A DNA stretch of 64,000 nt, taken from positions 372,001-436,000 of the forward strand of contig NZ_VOUX01000003.1 in assembly GCF_008011855.1 (NCBI RefSeq), read 5' to 3'. The translations under genes and the position numbers were made by a program. Shown in pieces: positions 45,905-55,734 of the stretch. Position 1 is the first letter of the stretch; every line of letters begins with the position of its first letter. Source of the DNA: Serratia bockelmannii. Its GTDB lineage: Bacteria; Pseudomonadota; Gammaproteobacteria; Enterobacterales; Enterobacteriaceae. The notes under the pieces were generated by a model. It had not been told where the DNA came from. It saw only the letters and a list, made by a program, of their open reading frames with translations, and did no database searches.

Positions 45905-46561
45905 ATGACGCAGGATGAACTGAAAAAAGCGGTGGGCTGGGCGGCGCTGGAATACGTGACGCCGGGCACCATCGTCGGGGTCGGCACCGGTTCTACCGCC
46001 GCCCACTTTATTGACGCGCTGGGCTCCATCAAGCACCAGATCGAAGGCGCGGTGTCCAGCTCAGACGCCTCCACCGCCAAGTTGAAAAGCCTCGGCATCC
46101 ACGTGTTCGACAGCAACGAAGTGGACTCGCTCGATATCTACGTGGACGGCGCGGACGAAATCAACGGTCATATGCAGATGATTAAGGGCGGCGGCGCTGC
46201 GCTGACGCGCGAGAAGATCATCGCCGCCATCGCCAAGAAATTCATCTGCATCGTCGACGCCAGCAAGCAGGTCGACGTGCTGGGCAAGTTCCCGCTGCCG
46301 GTGGAAGTGATCCCGATGGCCCGCTCTTACGTGGCGCGCGAGCTGGTGAAACTCGGCGGCCTGCCGGAGTATCGTCAGAACGTGGTGACCGACAACGGCA
46401 ACGTGATCCTCGATGTGCATAACCTGAGCATCACCGACGCCATCGCGCTGGAGAACAAGATCAACGGCATCGCCGGCGTGGTGACCGTGGGGCTGTTCGC
46501 CAACCGCGGCGCGGACGTGGCGCTGGTCGGCACCCCGGAAGGCGTGAAAGTAGTCAAATAA
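45905..46561 (+). CDS. rpiA: Ribose-5-phosphate isomerase A
   Basis: This 218-residue enzyme interconverts ribose 5-phosphate and ribulose 5-phosphate. Seen motifs are [16 protein letters not shown] (phosphate loop), SSDAST, DGADEI near 80 and [11 protein letters not shown] with the catalytic Glu/Lys region. Length equals E. coli RpiA. An earlier in-frame start at 45725 lies in the argP promoter region and upstream of the TATAAT; ATG 45905 with CAAGGGA upstream is chosen. Confidence 0.97.
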   Translation: MTQDELKKAVGWAALEYVTPGTIVGVGTGSTAAHFIDALGSIKHQIEGAVSSSDASTAKLKSLGIHVFDSNEVDSLDIYVDGADEINGHMQMIKGGGAALTREKIIAAIAKKFICIVDASKQVDVLGKFPLPVEVIPMARSYVARELVKLGGLPEYRQNVVTDNGNVILDVHNLSITDAIALENKINGIAGVVTVGLFANRGADVALVGTPEGVKVVK

Positions 46562-46576
46562 GCCTCTGCCGTCTGT

Positions 46577-46595
46577 GGCCCGGTAGTGCCGGGCC
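46577..46595 (+). terminator. Hairpin after rpiA
   Basis: GGCCCGG, loop TAGTG and CCGGGCC form a 7-bp stem 16 bp after the rpiA stop. There is no U-run, so termination strength is doubtful. Confidence 0.45.
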
Positions 46596-46641
46596 GCATA
46601 ATTCTTCGGTTAAAATATCTTTTCTGAAAAACGGCAAATTT

Positions 46642-46657
46642 GGTGACTTATGTCACA
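46642..46657. promoter_or_regulatory. CRP-like site upstream of serA
   Basis: GGTGA-CTTATG-TCACA differs from the CRP consensus TGTGA-N6-TCACA at one base. It lies about 200 bp before serA. CRP and Lrp control of serA is known in E. coli, which makes a functional site plausible. Confidence 0.5.
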
Positions 46658-46853
46658 TTGTGAAAGCTGACTCCCCAAAGCTTCTGCTGAAAACTTTCCC
46701 TATGGCATTTTCTGCCGTAAACCGCCATCAACGCTGCGCCTTGTCCTGCCGGGCAGGCAATCGTTTGTATTGCCGCCCGCGTTATTTTTGTTATGTTGGA
46801 TGGGAGCTGTGTCGTCACAGCCGCTTCTGAAGTCTGAACATAGGGTCGGGTAA

Positions 46854-48092
46854 ATGGCAAAAGTATCATTGGAGAAAGACAGGATTAAATTCCTGTTGGT
46901 GGAAGGGGTTCATCAGAGCACGGTCGATAATTTACGTGCCGCCGGTTATACCAACATCGAATACCACAAGGGTGCGTTAGACACCGAATCGCTGAAGGCG
47001 TCCATCCGCGATGCACACTTCGTCGGCATCCGATCGCGTACGCATCTGACCGAAGAGGTGTTCGCCGCCGCAGAAAAACTGGTGGCGGTGGGCTGCTTCT
47101 GCATCGGCACCAACCAGGTTGATCTGAAAGCGGCGACCAAACGCGGTATTCCGGTCTTCAACGCCCCCTTCTCCAATACCCGATCCGTGGCCGAAATGGT
47201 GCTGGGCGAGCTGCTGTTGATGCTGCGCGGCATTCCGGCCGCCAACGCCAAGGCGCACCGCGGCGTGTGGCACAAATTGGCCGTGGGCTCTTATGAGGCG
47301 CGCGGCAAAAAGCTGGGCATCATCGGCTACGGCCATATCGGCACCCAGCTGGGCATTCTGGCCGAAGGGCTGGGCATGAAGGTGTTCTTCTACGATATCG
47401 AGAACAAACTGCCGTTAGGCAACGCGCAGCAGGTGCGTCATCTGTCCGATCTGCTCAATATGAGCGACGTGGTGACGCTGCACGTGCCGGAAACGCTGGC
47501 CACCAAGAACATGATGGGGGCGGAAGAGCTGGCGCTGATGAAGCCGGGCGCGATTCTGATCAACGCCTCGCGCGGCACCGTGGTGGATATTCCCGCGCTG
47601 TGCGACGCGCTGGCCAGCAATCACCTGGCGGGCGCGGCGATCGACGTCTTCCCGGAAGAGCCGGCGACCAACAGCGATCCGTTCAACTCGCCGCTGTGTG
47701 AGTTCGATAACGTGCTGCTGACGCCGCACATCGGCGGTTCCACGCAGGAAGCGCAGGAGAACATCGGCGACGAAGTGGCCGGCAAGCTGGCGAAATACTC
47801 CGACAACGGTTCGACTCTGTCCGCCGTCAACTTCCCGGAAGTGTCGCTGCCGGCGCATGGTCCGAACGCCAGCCGCCTGCTGCACATCCACGAAAACCGT
47901 CCGGGCGTGCTGACGCAGATTAACCAGATCTTCGCCGAAGAGGGGGTTAACATCGCCGCGCAGTATCTGCAAACCGGGCCGGAAATCGGCTACGTGGTGA
48001 TCGACATCGAAGCGGAAACCGCGCGCGCCGACGCCGCGCTGCAGCGTATGAAGGCCATCGACGGCACCATTCGCGCCCGTCTGCTGTTCTGA
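46854..48092 (+). CDS. serA: D-3-phosphoglycerate dehydrogenase
   Basis: The 412-residue enzyme carries out the first, serine-inhibited step of serine biosynthesis (3-phosphoglycerate to 3-phosphohydroxypyruvate). The NAD-binding motif is GIIGYGHIGTQLG (about 158-170); the catalytic Arg, Glu and His regions are seen in INASRGTVVD, FPEEP and LTPHIGGSTQEAQ. A C-terminal ACT domain (about 337-412, HENRPGVLTQINQIFAEEGV) binds serine. Length is close to E. coli SerA. A 292-bp promoter region precedes it. Confidence 0.97.
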   Translation: MAKVSLEKDRIKFLLVEGVHQSTVDNLRAAGYTNIEYHKGALDTESLKASIRDAHFVGIRSRTHLTEEVFAAAEKLVAVGCFCIGTNQVDLKAATKRGIPVFNAPFSNTRSVAEMVLGELLLMLRGIPAANAKAHRGVWHKLAVGSYEARGKKLGIIGYGHIGTQLGILAEGLGMKVFFYDIENKLPLGNAQQVRHLSDLLNMSDVVTLHVPETLATKNMMGAEELALMKPGAILINASRGTVVDIPALCDALASNHLAGAAIDVFPEEPATNSDPFNSPLCEFDNVLLTPHIGGSTQEAQENIGDEVAGKLAKYSDNGSTLSAVNFPEVSLPAHGPNASRLLHIHENRPGVLTQINQIFAEEGVNIAAQYLQTGPEIGYVVIDIEAETARADAALQRMKAIDGTIRARLLF

Positions 48093-48112
48093 TTCGGCGG
48101 CTCGCCGCAACG

Positions 48113-48139
48113 AAAAAGGCCGGAGCGATCCGGCCTTTT
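48113..48139. terminator. Bidirectional terminator between serA and fau
   Basis: GGCCGG (48118-48123), loop AGCGAT and CCGGCC are flanked by AAAAA and TTTT. It serves convergent serA and fau and abuts the fau stop. Confidence 0.88.
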
Positions 48140-48748
48140 CTATTTGGGCTCGTGCCACGCCCAGCTGCAGAGCGGGGTGAGGATTTCCGGCAGCGGGATA
48201 TCCCAGTGCTCGGTCGGCAGGTGCTCCACCTGCTGGCAATCATGGGCCAGGCCGATGGGATAGGGGCCGCCGCTGCGCCAGTTTTGCAGGGTGCGATCGT
48301 AAAAACCGCCGCCCATGCCCAGACGCTGTCCGGTATGATCGAATGCCACCAGCGGTGTCAGCACCACCTCCAGTTCGCCCAGCGGTAACACCTGGCGCAC
48401 ATCGAGCCGCGGCTCGAGAATATTGAAGCGGTTGCGCACCAGCGGTGTTTCCGGCGCATAGCGCAGAAACAGCAGGTGTCCTGAACTGAACGGATGCAGT
48501 ACCGGCAGGTAAACCTGTTTGCCGAGCGTCCACAGTTGCTCGATCAGCGGCCCGGTGTCGAGTTCGCCGTCAAACGACAAAAATACCGCGATGTTGTGCG
48601 AGGCCTGAATACGTGTGTGCGCGACGAGGCGTTCGGTTATCTTGTCTGCGGCAAAGCGTTGCTGGCCCGGCGTAAGCTCGCGCCGACGTTGGCGAATGAG
48701 TTGACGAATGGCTTGGCGCTGCTGCGCGAATTGAGGGTGAAAAGGCAT
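48140..48748 (-). CDS. fau: 5-formyltetrahydrofolate cyclo-ligase
   Basis: The 202-residue enzyme uses ATP to recycle 5-formyl-THF to 5,10-methenyl-THF. The family signature LGMGGGFYDRTL lies near 145, and FDGELDTGPLI and PLVAFDHTGQRLG are also present. In E. coli (YgfA) it is co-transcribed with 6S RNA and linked to persistence. The 6S gene directly precedes it here on the same strand (52 bp). ATG 48748 is chosen; a longer frame would read through the 6S RNA. Confidence 0.93.
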   Translation of the reverse strand: MPFHPQFAQQRQAIRQLIRQRRRELTPGQQRFAADKITERLVAHTRIQASHNIAVFLSFDGELDTGPLIEQLWTLGKQVYLPVLHPFSSGHLLFLRYAPETPLVRNRFNILEPRLDVRQVLPLGELEVVLTPLVAFDHTGQRLGMGGGFYDRTLQNWRSGGPYPIGLAHDCQQVEHLPTEHWDIPLPEILTPLCSWAWHEPK

Positions 48749-48800
48749 CGTATCAGGCTTGCTCAGTGTGGCGTTCAGCACACATAAACCGCTGAGAAGG

Positions 48801-48983
48801 GGAATCTCCGAGATGCCGTCGCAGGCTGTAACCCTTGAACCCATGGTTCAAGGTGAACGTGCCGTCGCAATCTTAAGGCTTCTCGGCGCACCGAGCGTGC
48901 TCACCGATCGCGGAGCAACACATTCTGTTTGTACTAAATATCGGCTCAGGGGACTGGCCCGCTGGCGAACATCTCAGAGAAAT
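48801..48983 (-). ncRNA. ssrS: 6S RNA
   Basis: Reading the minus strand, the 5' end ATTTCTCTGAGATGTTCGCC, the internal GGGCCAGTCCCCTGAGCCGA and the 3' end CATCTCGGAGATTCC match E. coli 6S RNA. The ends pair to close the long hairpin that mimics an open promoter. The interval is 183 nt, the E. coli length, and lies between zapA and fau as in E. coli. The RNA sequesters sigma70 RNA polymerase in stationary phase. The central region (about 48870-48925) is less conserved, as expected. Confidence 0.93.
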
Positions 48984-49023
48984 TTTGTACTCGTTGCTGA
49001 AACTTTGATTTCAACAACTTAAG

Positions 49024-49353
49024 TTATTCGAATTGTGCATCCTGACGTTCAGAGATGCGACCTTGTTCAAGCAGCGCTTGTTCAATGGTCTGCTGCAGCA
49101 TCCGTATGCGTTGTTCCATATTGGACGCATAGTCACGGGTTTTCAACCGTTCTTGAGCAAGTTCGTGACAGACGTTCAATGCCGCGATGAAAACCAGTTG
49201 CTCAGTATTGGAGACTCTAGTGCGAACTTTAAGATCTTGCAACCGTTGGTTAAGATCGTCCGCCGCCATATTCAACGCATCTTGTTGTTCTGGCGGGCAA
49301 TTGACTCTTAACGAGCGGCCAAAAATTTGAATATCTACCGGTTGTGCAGACAT
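49024..49353 (-). CDS. zapA: Cell division protein ZapA
   Basis: This 109-residue cytoplasmic protein promotes FtsZ protofilament bundling at midcell. The N-terminal globular part [20 protein letters not shown] is followed by a long helix (about 70-105, [20 protein letters not shown]) that forms the tetramer. ATG 49353 with GGAAGGTGG upstream is chosen over an in-frame ATG 49 codons earlier in non-conserved DNA. It is upstream of ssrS on the same strand, as in E. coli. Confidence 0.95.
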   Translation of the reverse strand: MSAQPVDIQIFGRSLRVNCPPEQQDALNMAADDLNQRLQDLKVRTRVSNTEQLVFIAALNVCHELAQERLKTRDYASNMEQRIRMLQQTIEQALLEQGRISERQDAQFE

Positions 49354-49672
49354 GCCACCTTCCTGCCTAAATTTCGCGCCAGCCTTGTCCGCCCTGGCCG
49401 GGCCGTCAAAGCGGGCGCCACTATATATACCTCGGTACCAAGATACAACCCCTTTTTCAGTACCTGGTTGTAATCTACTGTGGCGCACATTGCCAGTCAA
49501 AAAAGGGTTTCAAAATGCGTATTTACCGCACTTTCGTCACCCGCCGGCGCAGTGTGAAACCTGCCACATCGCGATTATAACTAGCCACTGAGGTGTCGCG
49601 CTTATCTGGTATAGCGACGGACCTTGGTGGTAGCATAACACGAACTTATCCTGCCAACGATGACGAATGCGC
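49354..49672. promoter_or_regulatory. Divergent promoter region zapA/ygfB (gene-free 319 bp)
   Basis: The DNA between two divergent genes must hold both promoters. I see no recognisable operator, hairpin with U-run or small gene in it. Confidence 0.4.
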
Positions 49673-50251
49673 ATGTCTATACAGAATACATTTCCAAGTT
49701 ACCAATCTTTGACCGTGGCCCTAAACCAGCAGTCGGTGGCGCTGACCGCGGCAGAAATGCACGGCCTGATCAGCGGCCTGCTGTGCGGCGGCAGCCGTGA
49801 CGCCGGCTGGCAGGCGCTGGTGCACGATCTGACCAACGAAGGCGTCGCCTTCCCGCAGGCGCTTAGCCAACCGCTGCAGCAGCTGTATGAAGTGACGCGT
49901 GACACGCTGGAAGATGACGAATTCCTGTTCCAACTGATGCTGCCTGAAGGGGAGATCGTCAGCGTGTTCGATCGCGCCGACGCGCTGGGCGGTTGGGTCA
50001 ACCACTTCCTGCTCGGGCTGGGCATGATGCAGCCGAAGCTGGCTCAGGTGAAAGACGAGGTCGGTGAAGCGATCGACGATCTGCGCAACATCGCGCAGCT
50101 GGGCTACGACGAAGACGAAGATCAGGAAGAATTGGAACAGTCGTTGGAAGAAGTAGCGGAGTATGTGCGGGTTGCCGCCATCATGTGCCACGGCGAATTC
50201 ACCCGTCAAAAACCGACGGCGCCGGAAAATATCAAACCGACGCTGCACTAA
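49673..50251 (+). CDS. ygfB: YgfB, UPF0149 protein
   Basis: This 192-residue cytoplasmic protein of family UPF0149 shows [32 protein letters not shown] and the acidic stretch [20 protein letters not shown] near 145. The function in E. coli is not settled; relatives have been linked to regulation. It heads the ygfB-pepP-ubiH-ubiI cluster conserved in enterobacteria. ATG 49673 is preferred over the ATG two codons before it by family alignment. Confidence 0.92.
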   Translation: MSIQNTFPSYQSLTVALNQQSVALTAAEMHGLISGLLCGGSRDAGWQALVHDLTNEGVAFPQALSQPLQQLYEVTRDTLEDDEFLFQLMLPEGEIVSVFDRADALGGWVNHFLLGLGMMQPKLAQVKDEVGEAIDDLRNIAQLGYDEDEDQEELEQSLEEVAEYVRVAAIMCHGEFTRQKPTAPENIKPTLH

Positions 50252-50306
50252 ACGTTCTATCGCCCCTCCGCCGGCGGTGCGGATGGCATGATTTCAGGAG
50301 AAGGTA

Positions 50307-51623
50307 ATGACTCAGCAGGAATTCAACAACCGCCGCCAGGCGCTGTTGGCGAAAATGGCGCCGGCCAGCGCGGCGGTTATTTTCTCTGCGCCGGAAACGA
50401 CGCGCAGTGCAGATTCAGACTATCCCTATCGGCAGAACAGCGACTTTTGGTACCTGACCGGCTTCAATGAGCCGGAAGCGGTGCTGGTGCTGATTAAAAG
50501 CGACGAAACGCACAACCACAGCGTGTTGTTCAACCGGGTGCGCGATCTGACGGCGGAAATCTGGTTTGGCCGCCGCCTGGGGCAAGACGCCGCGCCGGCG
50601 AAGCTGGGCGTGGATCGCGCGCTGCCGTTCGATGAAATCAATGACCAGCTGCACCTGCTGCTCAACGGCCTGGACGTGGTCTACCACGCGCAGGGCGAAT
50701 ACGCCTATGCCGATCAGATCCTGTTCGGCGCGCTGGACAAGCTGCGCAAGGGGTTCCGCCAGAGCCTGCAGGCGCCGGCCACCGTTACCGACTGGCGGCC
50801 GTGGCTGCATGACATGCGGCTGTTCAAGTCGCCGGAAGAGCTGGCGGTGATGCGCCGCGCCGGTGAGATCAGCGCGTTGGCGCATACCCGCGCGATGGAA
50901 AAATGCCGCCCGGGCATGTTCGAATACCAGCTGGAAGCGGAAATTCATCATGAATTCACCCGCCTCGGCGCCCGTTACCCGTCTTACAACACCATCGTCG
51001 GCAGCGGCGAAAACGGCTGTATCCTGCACTACACCGAGAACGAGAGCCAGATGCGCGACGGCGATCTGGTGCTGATCGACGCCGGCTGCGAGTACCAGGG
51101 GTACGCCGGCGACATCACCCGCACCTTCCCGGTCAACGGCAAGTTCAGCCGGCCGCAGCGCGCGGTGTACGACATTGTGCTGGCGTCGCTGCAGCGCGCT
51201 TTGGAACTGTTCAAACCCGGCACCAGCATTCGCGAAGTCAATGACGAAGTGGTGCGCATCATGGTGGTCGGGCTGGTGGAGCTGGGCGTATTGAAAGGTG
51301 AAGTCGACTCGCTGATCGCCGAGCAGGCGCACCGTCAGTTCTTCATGCACGGGCTGAGCCACTGGCTGGGTCTCGATGTGCACGACGTTGGCCACTACGG
51401 CACGCCGAGCCGCGATCGGCTGCTGGAGCCGGGCATGGTGCTGACCGTGGAGCCGGGGCTGTACATTGCGCCGGATGCGGACGTGCCGGCGGAATACCGC
51501 GGCATCGGCATCCGCATCGAGGACGACATCGTGATCACCGCCGACGGCAACGAAAACCTGACCGCCACCGTGGTGAAAGACGCCGATGCCATCGAGGCTT
51601 TGATGGCGGCGGCAAGGTCATAA
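50307..51623 (+). CDS. pepP: Xaa-Pro aminopeptidase P
   Basis: This 438-residue M24B metallopeptidase removes N-terminal residues before proline. An N-terminal domain (1-170) precedes the pita-bread fold with metal ligands in LIDAGCEYQGYAGDITRTFP (two Asp), HGLSHWLGLDVHDVG (His), VEPGLYI (Glu) and GIRIEDD (Glu). The site AGGAGAAGG precedes the ATG. The gene ends one base before ubiH. Confidence 0.95.
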   Translation: MTQQEFNNRRQALLAKMAPASAAVIFSAPETTRSADSDYPYRQNSDFWYLTGFNEPEAVLVLIKSDETHNHSVLFNRVRDLTAEIWFGRRLGQDAAPAKLGVDRALPFDEINDQLHLLLNGLDVVYHAQGEYAYADQILFGALDKLRKGFRQSLQAPATVTDWRPWLHDMRLFKSPEELAVMRRAGEISALAHTRAMEKCRPGMFEYQLEAEIHHEFTRLGARYPSYNTIVGSGENGCILHYTENESQMRDGDLVLIDAGCEYQGYAGDITRTFPVNGKFSRPQRAVYDIVLASLQRALELFKPGTSIREVNDEVVRIMVVGLVELGVLKGEVDSLIAEQAHRQFFMHGLSHWLGLDVHDVGHYGTPSRDRLLEPGMVLTVEPGLYIAPDADVPAEYRGIGIRIEDDIVITADGNENLTATVVKDADAIEALMAAARS

Positions 51624-51624
51624 A

Positions 51625-52803
51625 ATGAGCGTAATTATCGTTGGTGGCGGTATGGCGGGCGCGACGCTGGCGCTGGCCATTTCGTCGCTTACTCAGGGAA
51701 GAATGGCGGTAGATCTGGTCGAGGCGACTCGGCCGGATGACCGCAACCACCCAGGCTTTGACGCCCGCGCCATCGCATTGGCGCAGGGCACCTGCCAACA
51801 GCTGGCGCGCATCGGCGTTTGGCCGGCGCTGCGCGACTGCGCCACACCGATCACTCAGGTGCACGTCAGCGATCGCGGCCATGCCGGCTTCGTCAATCTG
51901 CAGGCGCAGGATTATCAGGTCGATGCGCTCGGCCAGGTGATCGAACTGCACGACGCCGGGCAGCGGCTGTTCGCGCTGCTGGCCAAGGCGCCGGGTGTCA
52001 CGCTGCACTGCCCGGCGCGGGTGGTGGACGTGATCCGCACCGCAGAGCGGGCGGAAGTGCTGCTGGACAACGGCCAGCGTCTGCGCGGGCAGTTGCTGGT
52101 GGCGGCCGACGGTTCGCGCTCTGCGCTGGCGCAGGCCTGCAATGTGCAGTGGCGGCAGGAGGACTATCCGCAGTTCGCCACCATCGCCAACGTCACCACG
52201 GCGGAAGATCCGCAGGGGCGCGCCTTTGAGCGCTTTACCCGCTATGGGCCGCTGGCGCTGTTGCCGATGTCGCAGGGGCGCAGTTCACTGGTGTGGTGCC
52301 ATGCGCGTGAAGATCGCGCCCAGGTGGATGCCTGGGACGACGAGCGCTTTATCGCCGAGCTGCAACAAGCTTTCGGCTGGCGGCTGGGGCGTATCCTCAA
52401 GGCCGGTAAACGGCACAGTTATCCACTCGGGCTGCTGACCGCCGATCGCCATGTCAGCCACCGGCTGGCGCTGGTGGGCAACGCGGCGCAAACGCTGCAT
52501 CCTATCGCCGGGCAGGGGTTCAACCTTGGCCTGCGCGACGTGATGTCGCTGGCGGAAACGCTGGCGGAAGCGGCAGACAGCGGCGAAGACGCCGGCGGTT
52601 ACGCACTGCTGAGCCGTTATCAGCAGCGGCGGCAAAACGATCAACAGGCGACGATCGGCGTGACCGACGGGTTGATTCATCTGTTCGCCAACCGTTATGG
52701 CCCGCTGGTGATTGGGCGCAATCTGGGGCTGATGGCGATGGCGCGTTTGCCGGCGATACGCGATGCCTTCGCCAAGCGTACGCTGGGCTGGGTGGAACGT
52801 TAG
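51625..52803 (+). CDS. ubiH: 2-octaprenyl-6-methoxyphenol hydroxylase
   Basis: The 392-residue FAD monooxygenase of aerobic ubiquinone synthesis hydroxylates the ring at C4. The FAD-binding GGGMAGATLALA is at residues 7-18, the DG motif VAADGSRSALA near 158 and LVGNAAQTLHPIAGQGFNLG near 282. It begins one base after the pepP stop, so the two are translationally linked. Membrane association is through the Ubi complex. Confidence 0.95.
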   Translation: MSVIIVGGGMAGATLALAISSLTQGRMAVDLVEATRPDDRNHPGFDARAIALAQGTCQQLARIGVWPALRDCATPITQVHVSDRGHAGFVNLQAQDYQVDALGQVIELHDAGQRLFALLAKAPGVTLHCPARVVDVIRTAERAEVLLDNGQRLRGQLLVAADGSRSALAQACNVQWRQEDYPQFATIANVTTAEDPQGRAFERFTRYGPLALLPMSQGRSSLVWCHAREDRAQVDAWDDERFIAELQQAFGWRLGRILKAGKRHSYPLGLLTADRHVSHRLALVGNAAQTLHPIAGQGFNLGLRDVMSLAETLAEAADSGEDAGGYALLSRYQQRRQNDQQATIGVTDGLIHLFANRYGPLVIGRNLGLMAMARLPAIRDAFAKRTLGWVER

Positions 52804-52881
52804 AGACATGGTCGGGCGCTTTAACGCGCCCAAAGCGCGGCGCGGCAAGGCGTCGCGCGTTATTTAAGGAAATCGAGCAGC

Positions 52882-54084
52882 ATGCAATCATTTGACGTGA
52901 TTATCGCCGGTGGCGGTATGGTGGGGCTGGCGTTGGCCTGCGGCCTGCAGGGCAGCGGGCTGCGCGTGGCGGTGCTGGAGCAGCGCCAGCCGGAGATGGC
53001 GCCGCCGTCGGAACAGCCGGCCCTGCGCGTCTCCGCCATCAATGCCGCCAGCGAGCGTTTGCTGCAGCACATCGGCGTGTGGGACGACATTCTCCAGCTG
53101 CGCGCCAGCTCCTACAATGCGATGGAAGTGTGGGATCGCGACAGCTTCGGCAAGATTGCTTTCCGCGGCGACGAGTGCGGCTTCAGCCATCTCGGCCACA
53201 TCATCGAAAATTCGGTGATCCAGCAGGCGCTGTGGAAACGCGCCGAAAGCCTGTCGGACATCACGCTGATTACCCCGGCCGCGCTCAAGCAGGTAGCATG
53301 GGGCGAAAATGACGCCTTCGTCACGCTGGAGGACGGGCGCATGCTGACCGCCCGGTTGGTGATCGGCGCCGACGGCGCCCAGTCGTGGCTGCGCCAGCAT
53401 GCCGATATCCCGCTCACCTTCTGGGATTACCGTCACCACGCGCTGGTGGCCACCGTTCGCACCGAAGAACCGCATCAGGCGACGGCGCGGCAAATTTTCC
53501 ACGGCGACGGCATTCTGGCGTTCCTGCCGTTCAGCGATCCGCATTTGAGCTCTATCGTCTGGTCGGTGACGCCGGAAGAAGCCGAACGGCTCAAACGGCT
53601 GGAACCGGAGCAATTCAACCGCGAACTGGCGATGACCTTCGACATGCGCCTGGGGGCTTGCAGCCTGGAAAGCGAACGGCTGGCGTTCCCGTTGACCGGC
53701 CGCTATGCGCGCAGCTTCGCCGCGCACCGCCTGGCGCTGGTGGGCGATGCGGCGCATACCGTGCACCCGCTTGCCGGGCAGGGCGTGAACCTGGGCTTTA
53801 TGGATGCCGCCGAGCTGATTTCCGAACTGCGCCGCCTGCAGCGGCAGGGCAAGGATATCGGCCAGCACCTCTATCTGCGCCGCTATGAGCGCCGCCGCAA
53901 ACATGGCGCGGCGGTGATGCTGGCCAGCATGCAGGGTTTCCGCGAACTGTTTGACGGCAACCACCCGGCCAAAAAGCTGCTGCGCGACGTGGGCCTGCGG
54001 CTGGCGGACAGCCTGCCGGGCGTCAAGCCTAAGCTGGTGCGTCAGGCGATGGGCCTGAACGATCTGCCCGAGTGGCTTGCCTGA
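52882..54084 (+). CDS. ubiI: 2-octaprenylphenol hydroxylase (VisC)
   Basis: This 400-residue FAD monooxygenase, a paralogue of UbiH, hydroxylates the ubiquinone precursor at C5. Motifs: IIAGGGMVGLALACGLQGSG at the start, IGADGAQSWLRQ near 158 and LVGDAAHTVHPLAGQGVNLG near 287. It follows ubiH by 78 bp in the conserved pepP-ubiH-ubiI order. Confidence 0.95.
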   Translation: MQSFDVIIAGGGMVGLALACGLQGSGLRVAVLEQRQPEMAPPSEQPALRVSAINAASERLLQHIGVWDDILQLRASSYNAMEVWDRDSFGKIAFRGDECGFSHLGHIIENSVIQQALWKRAESLSDITLITPAALKQVAWGENDAFVTLEDGRMLTARLVIGADGAQSWLRQHADIPLTFWDYRHHALVATVRTEEPHQATARQIFHGDGILAFLPFSDPHLSSIVWSVTPEEAERLKRLEPEQFNRELAMTFDMRLGACSLESERLAFPLTGRYARSFAAHRLALVGDAAHTVHPLAGQGVNLGFMDAAELISELRRLQRQGKDIGQHLYLRRYERRRKHGAAVMLASMQGFRELFDGNHPAKKLLRDVGLRLADSLPGVKPKLVRQAMGLNDLPEWLA

Positions 54085-54590
54085 TCCCTTCCTTCTGCGG
54101 GCCCGCACCGGGCTCGCGCTTCTCGCCTTATTCCATCGCTTTTCCTTATATAACCCTTCATTTGAAATAATCTAATTTCAGCCGCTTTTTATCATTACTT
54201 TTTCTAATTCCATGTTCGGTTATCAAAAGTCGGGATCCCATGCGCGGCCATCTGTTTGTTATATAACTTCGGCGTTTTACCGCTTTAATTGTTAATTTTG
54301 TGCCTTAAGGCGCATTTTTCCAGTGAAAAACTCTGCACACTACCCCGGCATTTTACCGCCCGGGAACGGCGATGAGCCTATTTTAACTTATGGTTAATGT
54401 GGTCGTTCGATGATAAGTTCGAGGGAAAGGTATCGTTTGCGTCACGGCGGTTACACGCAGTTTCCGCCCGTCCCGGCGCAGCATTTGTGTTGAGCAGTCA
54501 GTGCGCCATGGCGATCGGGCCGCGAGCCAGGCTCCGCCGCATTGCGTGGCAGCACCCTAACTTCTAGCGACGAGTGGAAAGAGGGAAAAG
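54085..54590. promoter_or_regulatory. Long regulatory region upstream of gcvTHP (gene-free 506 bp)
   Basis: After a weak GC-rich hairpin behind ubiI (about 54098-54118), the DNA turns AT-rich (54130-54400). It then becomes a GC-rich leader before gcvT. E. coli gcv is controlled by GcvA, GcvR, Lrp, CRP and PurR. CTAAT, the short GcvA motif, occurs at 54172-54176 and 54204-54208. ACGCAAACG, a good PurR half-site, is on the minus strand within 54427-54442. No coding sequence and no glycine-riboswitch fold was recognised. Confidence 0.5.
54163..54180. promoter_or_regulatory. Inverted repeat with GcvA-type motif upstream of gcvT
   Basis: TGAAAT-AATCTA-ATTTCA is a perfect 6-bp inverted repeat with a 6-bp spacer that contains CTAAT. 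It fits a LysR-type site such as GcvA, about 410 bp before gcvT. Confidence 0.4.
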
Positions 54591-55688
54591 ATGGCAAAGC
54601 AAACCCCACTGTACGACCAGCACGTGGCGTGCGGTGCGCGCATGGTAGACTTTCACGGCTGGATGATGCCGCTGCACTACGGCTCGCAGCTCGATGAGCA
54701 CCACGCGGTGCGTCAGGATGCCGGCATGTTCGACGTGTCTCACATGACCATTGTAGATCTGCACGGCGCCCGCACCCGCGAGTTCCTGCGCTACCTGCTG
54801 GCGAACGACGTCGCCAAACTGACCCAACCCGGCAAAGCGCTGTACACCGGCATGCTGAATGCCTCCGGCGGCGTGATCGACGACCTGATCGTTTATTTCC
54901 TCACTGAAGACTATTTCCGCCTGGTGGTGAACTCCGCCACCCGCGACAAAGACCTGGCCTGGATCGAAGAGCACGCCGCGCCGTATGGCGTCGCGCTGAC
55001 GGTGCGCGACGATCTGGCGCTGATCGCAGTGCAGGGCCCGCAGGCCAAAGAGCGTGCCGGCACCCTGTTCACCCCGGAACAAAAAAGCGCGGTCGAAGGC
55101 ATGAAGCCATTCTTCGGCGTGCAGGCCGGCGAGCTGTTCATCGCCACCACCGGTTACACCGGCGAGGCCGGCTATGAGATCGCGCTGCCGAAAGAGCAGG
55201 CGGCGGATTTCTGGCAAAAATTGCTGGCCGCGGGCGTCAAGCCGGCCGGTCTGGGCGCGCGCGACACGCTGCGTCTGGAAGCGGGCATGAACCTCTACGG
55301 GCAAGAGATGGATGAAGGCGTTTCGCCGCTGGCCGCCAACATGGGCTGGACCATCGCCTGGCAGCCGGAAGATCGCCGTTTCATCGGCCGCGAAGCGCTG
55401 GAGCAACAGCGCGAGCAGGGCACCGAGCAACTGGTCGGCTTGATCATGACGGAAAAAGGCGTATTACGTAATGAGCTGCCGGTGCGTTTCACCGACGCGG
55501 CGGGGCAAACCCACGAAGGCGTGATCACCAGCGGCTCGTTCTCTCCGACGCTGGGCTTCAGCATCGCGCTGGCGCGCGTGCCGGCAGGCATCGGCGAGCA
55601 GGCTATCGTGCAGATCCGCAACCGTGAAATGCCGGTCAAAGTGACCAAGCCCGGTTTCGTTCGCGCCGGCAAGCCGCTGACAAATTGA
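54591..55688 (+). CDS. gcvT: Glycine cleavage system aminomethyltransferase (T protein)
   Basis: This 365-residue protein transfers the methylene group from the lipoyl arm of GcvH to tetrahydrofolate, releasing ammonia. Landmarks are [33 protein letters not shown] and [20 protein letters not shown], with the folate-site region near Asp96 ([12 protein letters not shown]). It is the first gene of gcvTHP. Confidence 0.97.
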   Translation: MAKQTPLYDQHVACGARMVDFHGWMMPLHYGSQLDEHHAVRQDAGMFDVSHMTIVDLHGARTREFLRYLLANDVAKLTQPGKALYTGMLNASGGVIDDLIVYFLTEDYFRLVVNSATRDKDLAWIEEHAAPYGVALTVRDDLALIAVQGPQAKERAGTLFTPEQKSAVEGMKPFFGVQAGELFIATTGYTGEAGYEIALPKEQAADFWQKLLAAGVKPAGLGARDTLRLEAGMNLYGQEMDEGVSPLAANMGWTIAWQPEDRRFIGREALEQQREQGTEQLVGLIMTEKGVLRNELPVRFTDAAGQTHEGVITSGSFSPTLGFSIALARVPAGIGEQAIVQIRNREMPVKVTKPGFVRAGKPLTN

Positions 55689-55734
55689 TTTTTTATTGAT
55701 TGATTCTTTTATTTCTTCGAAGGAGTAACCGGCG

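Noticed and set aside
54085-54590. Glycine riboswitch upstream of gcvT
   Set aside because: The leader is long enough, but I cannot see the two conserved aptamer cores, and enterobacterial gcv operons are controlled by GcvA/GcvR instead.
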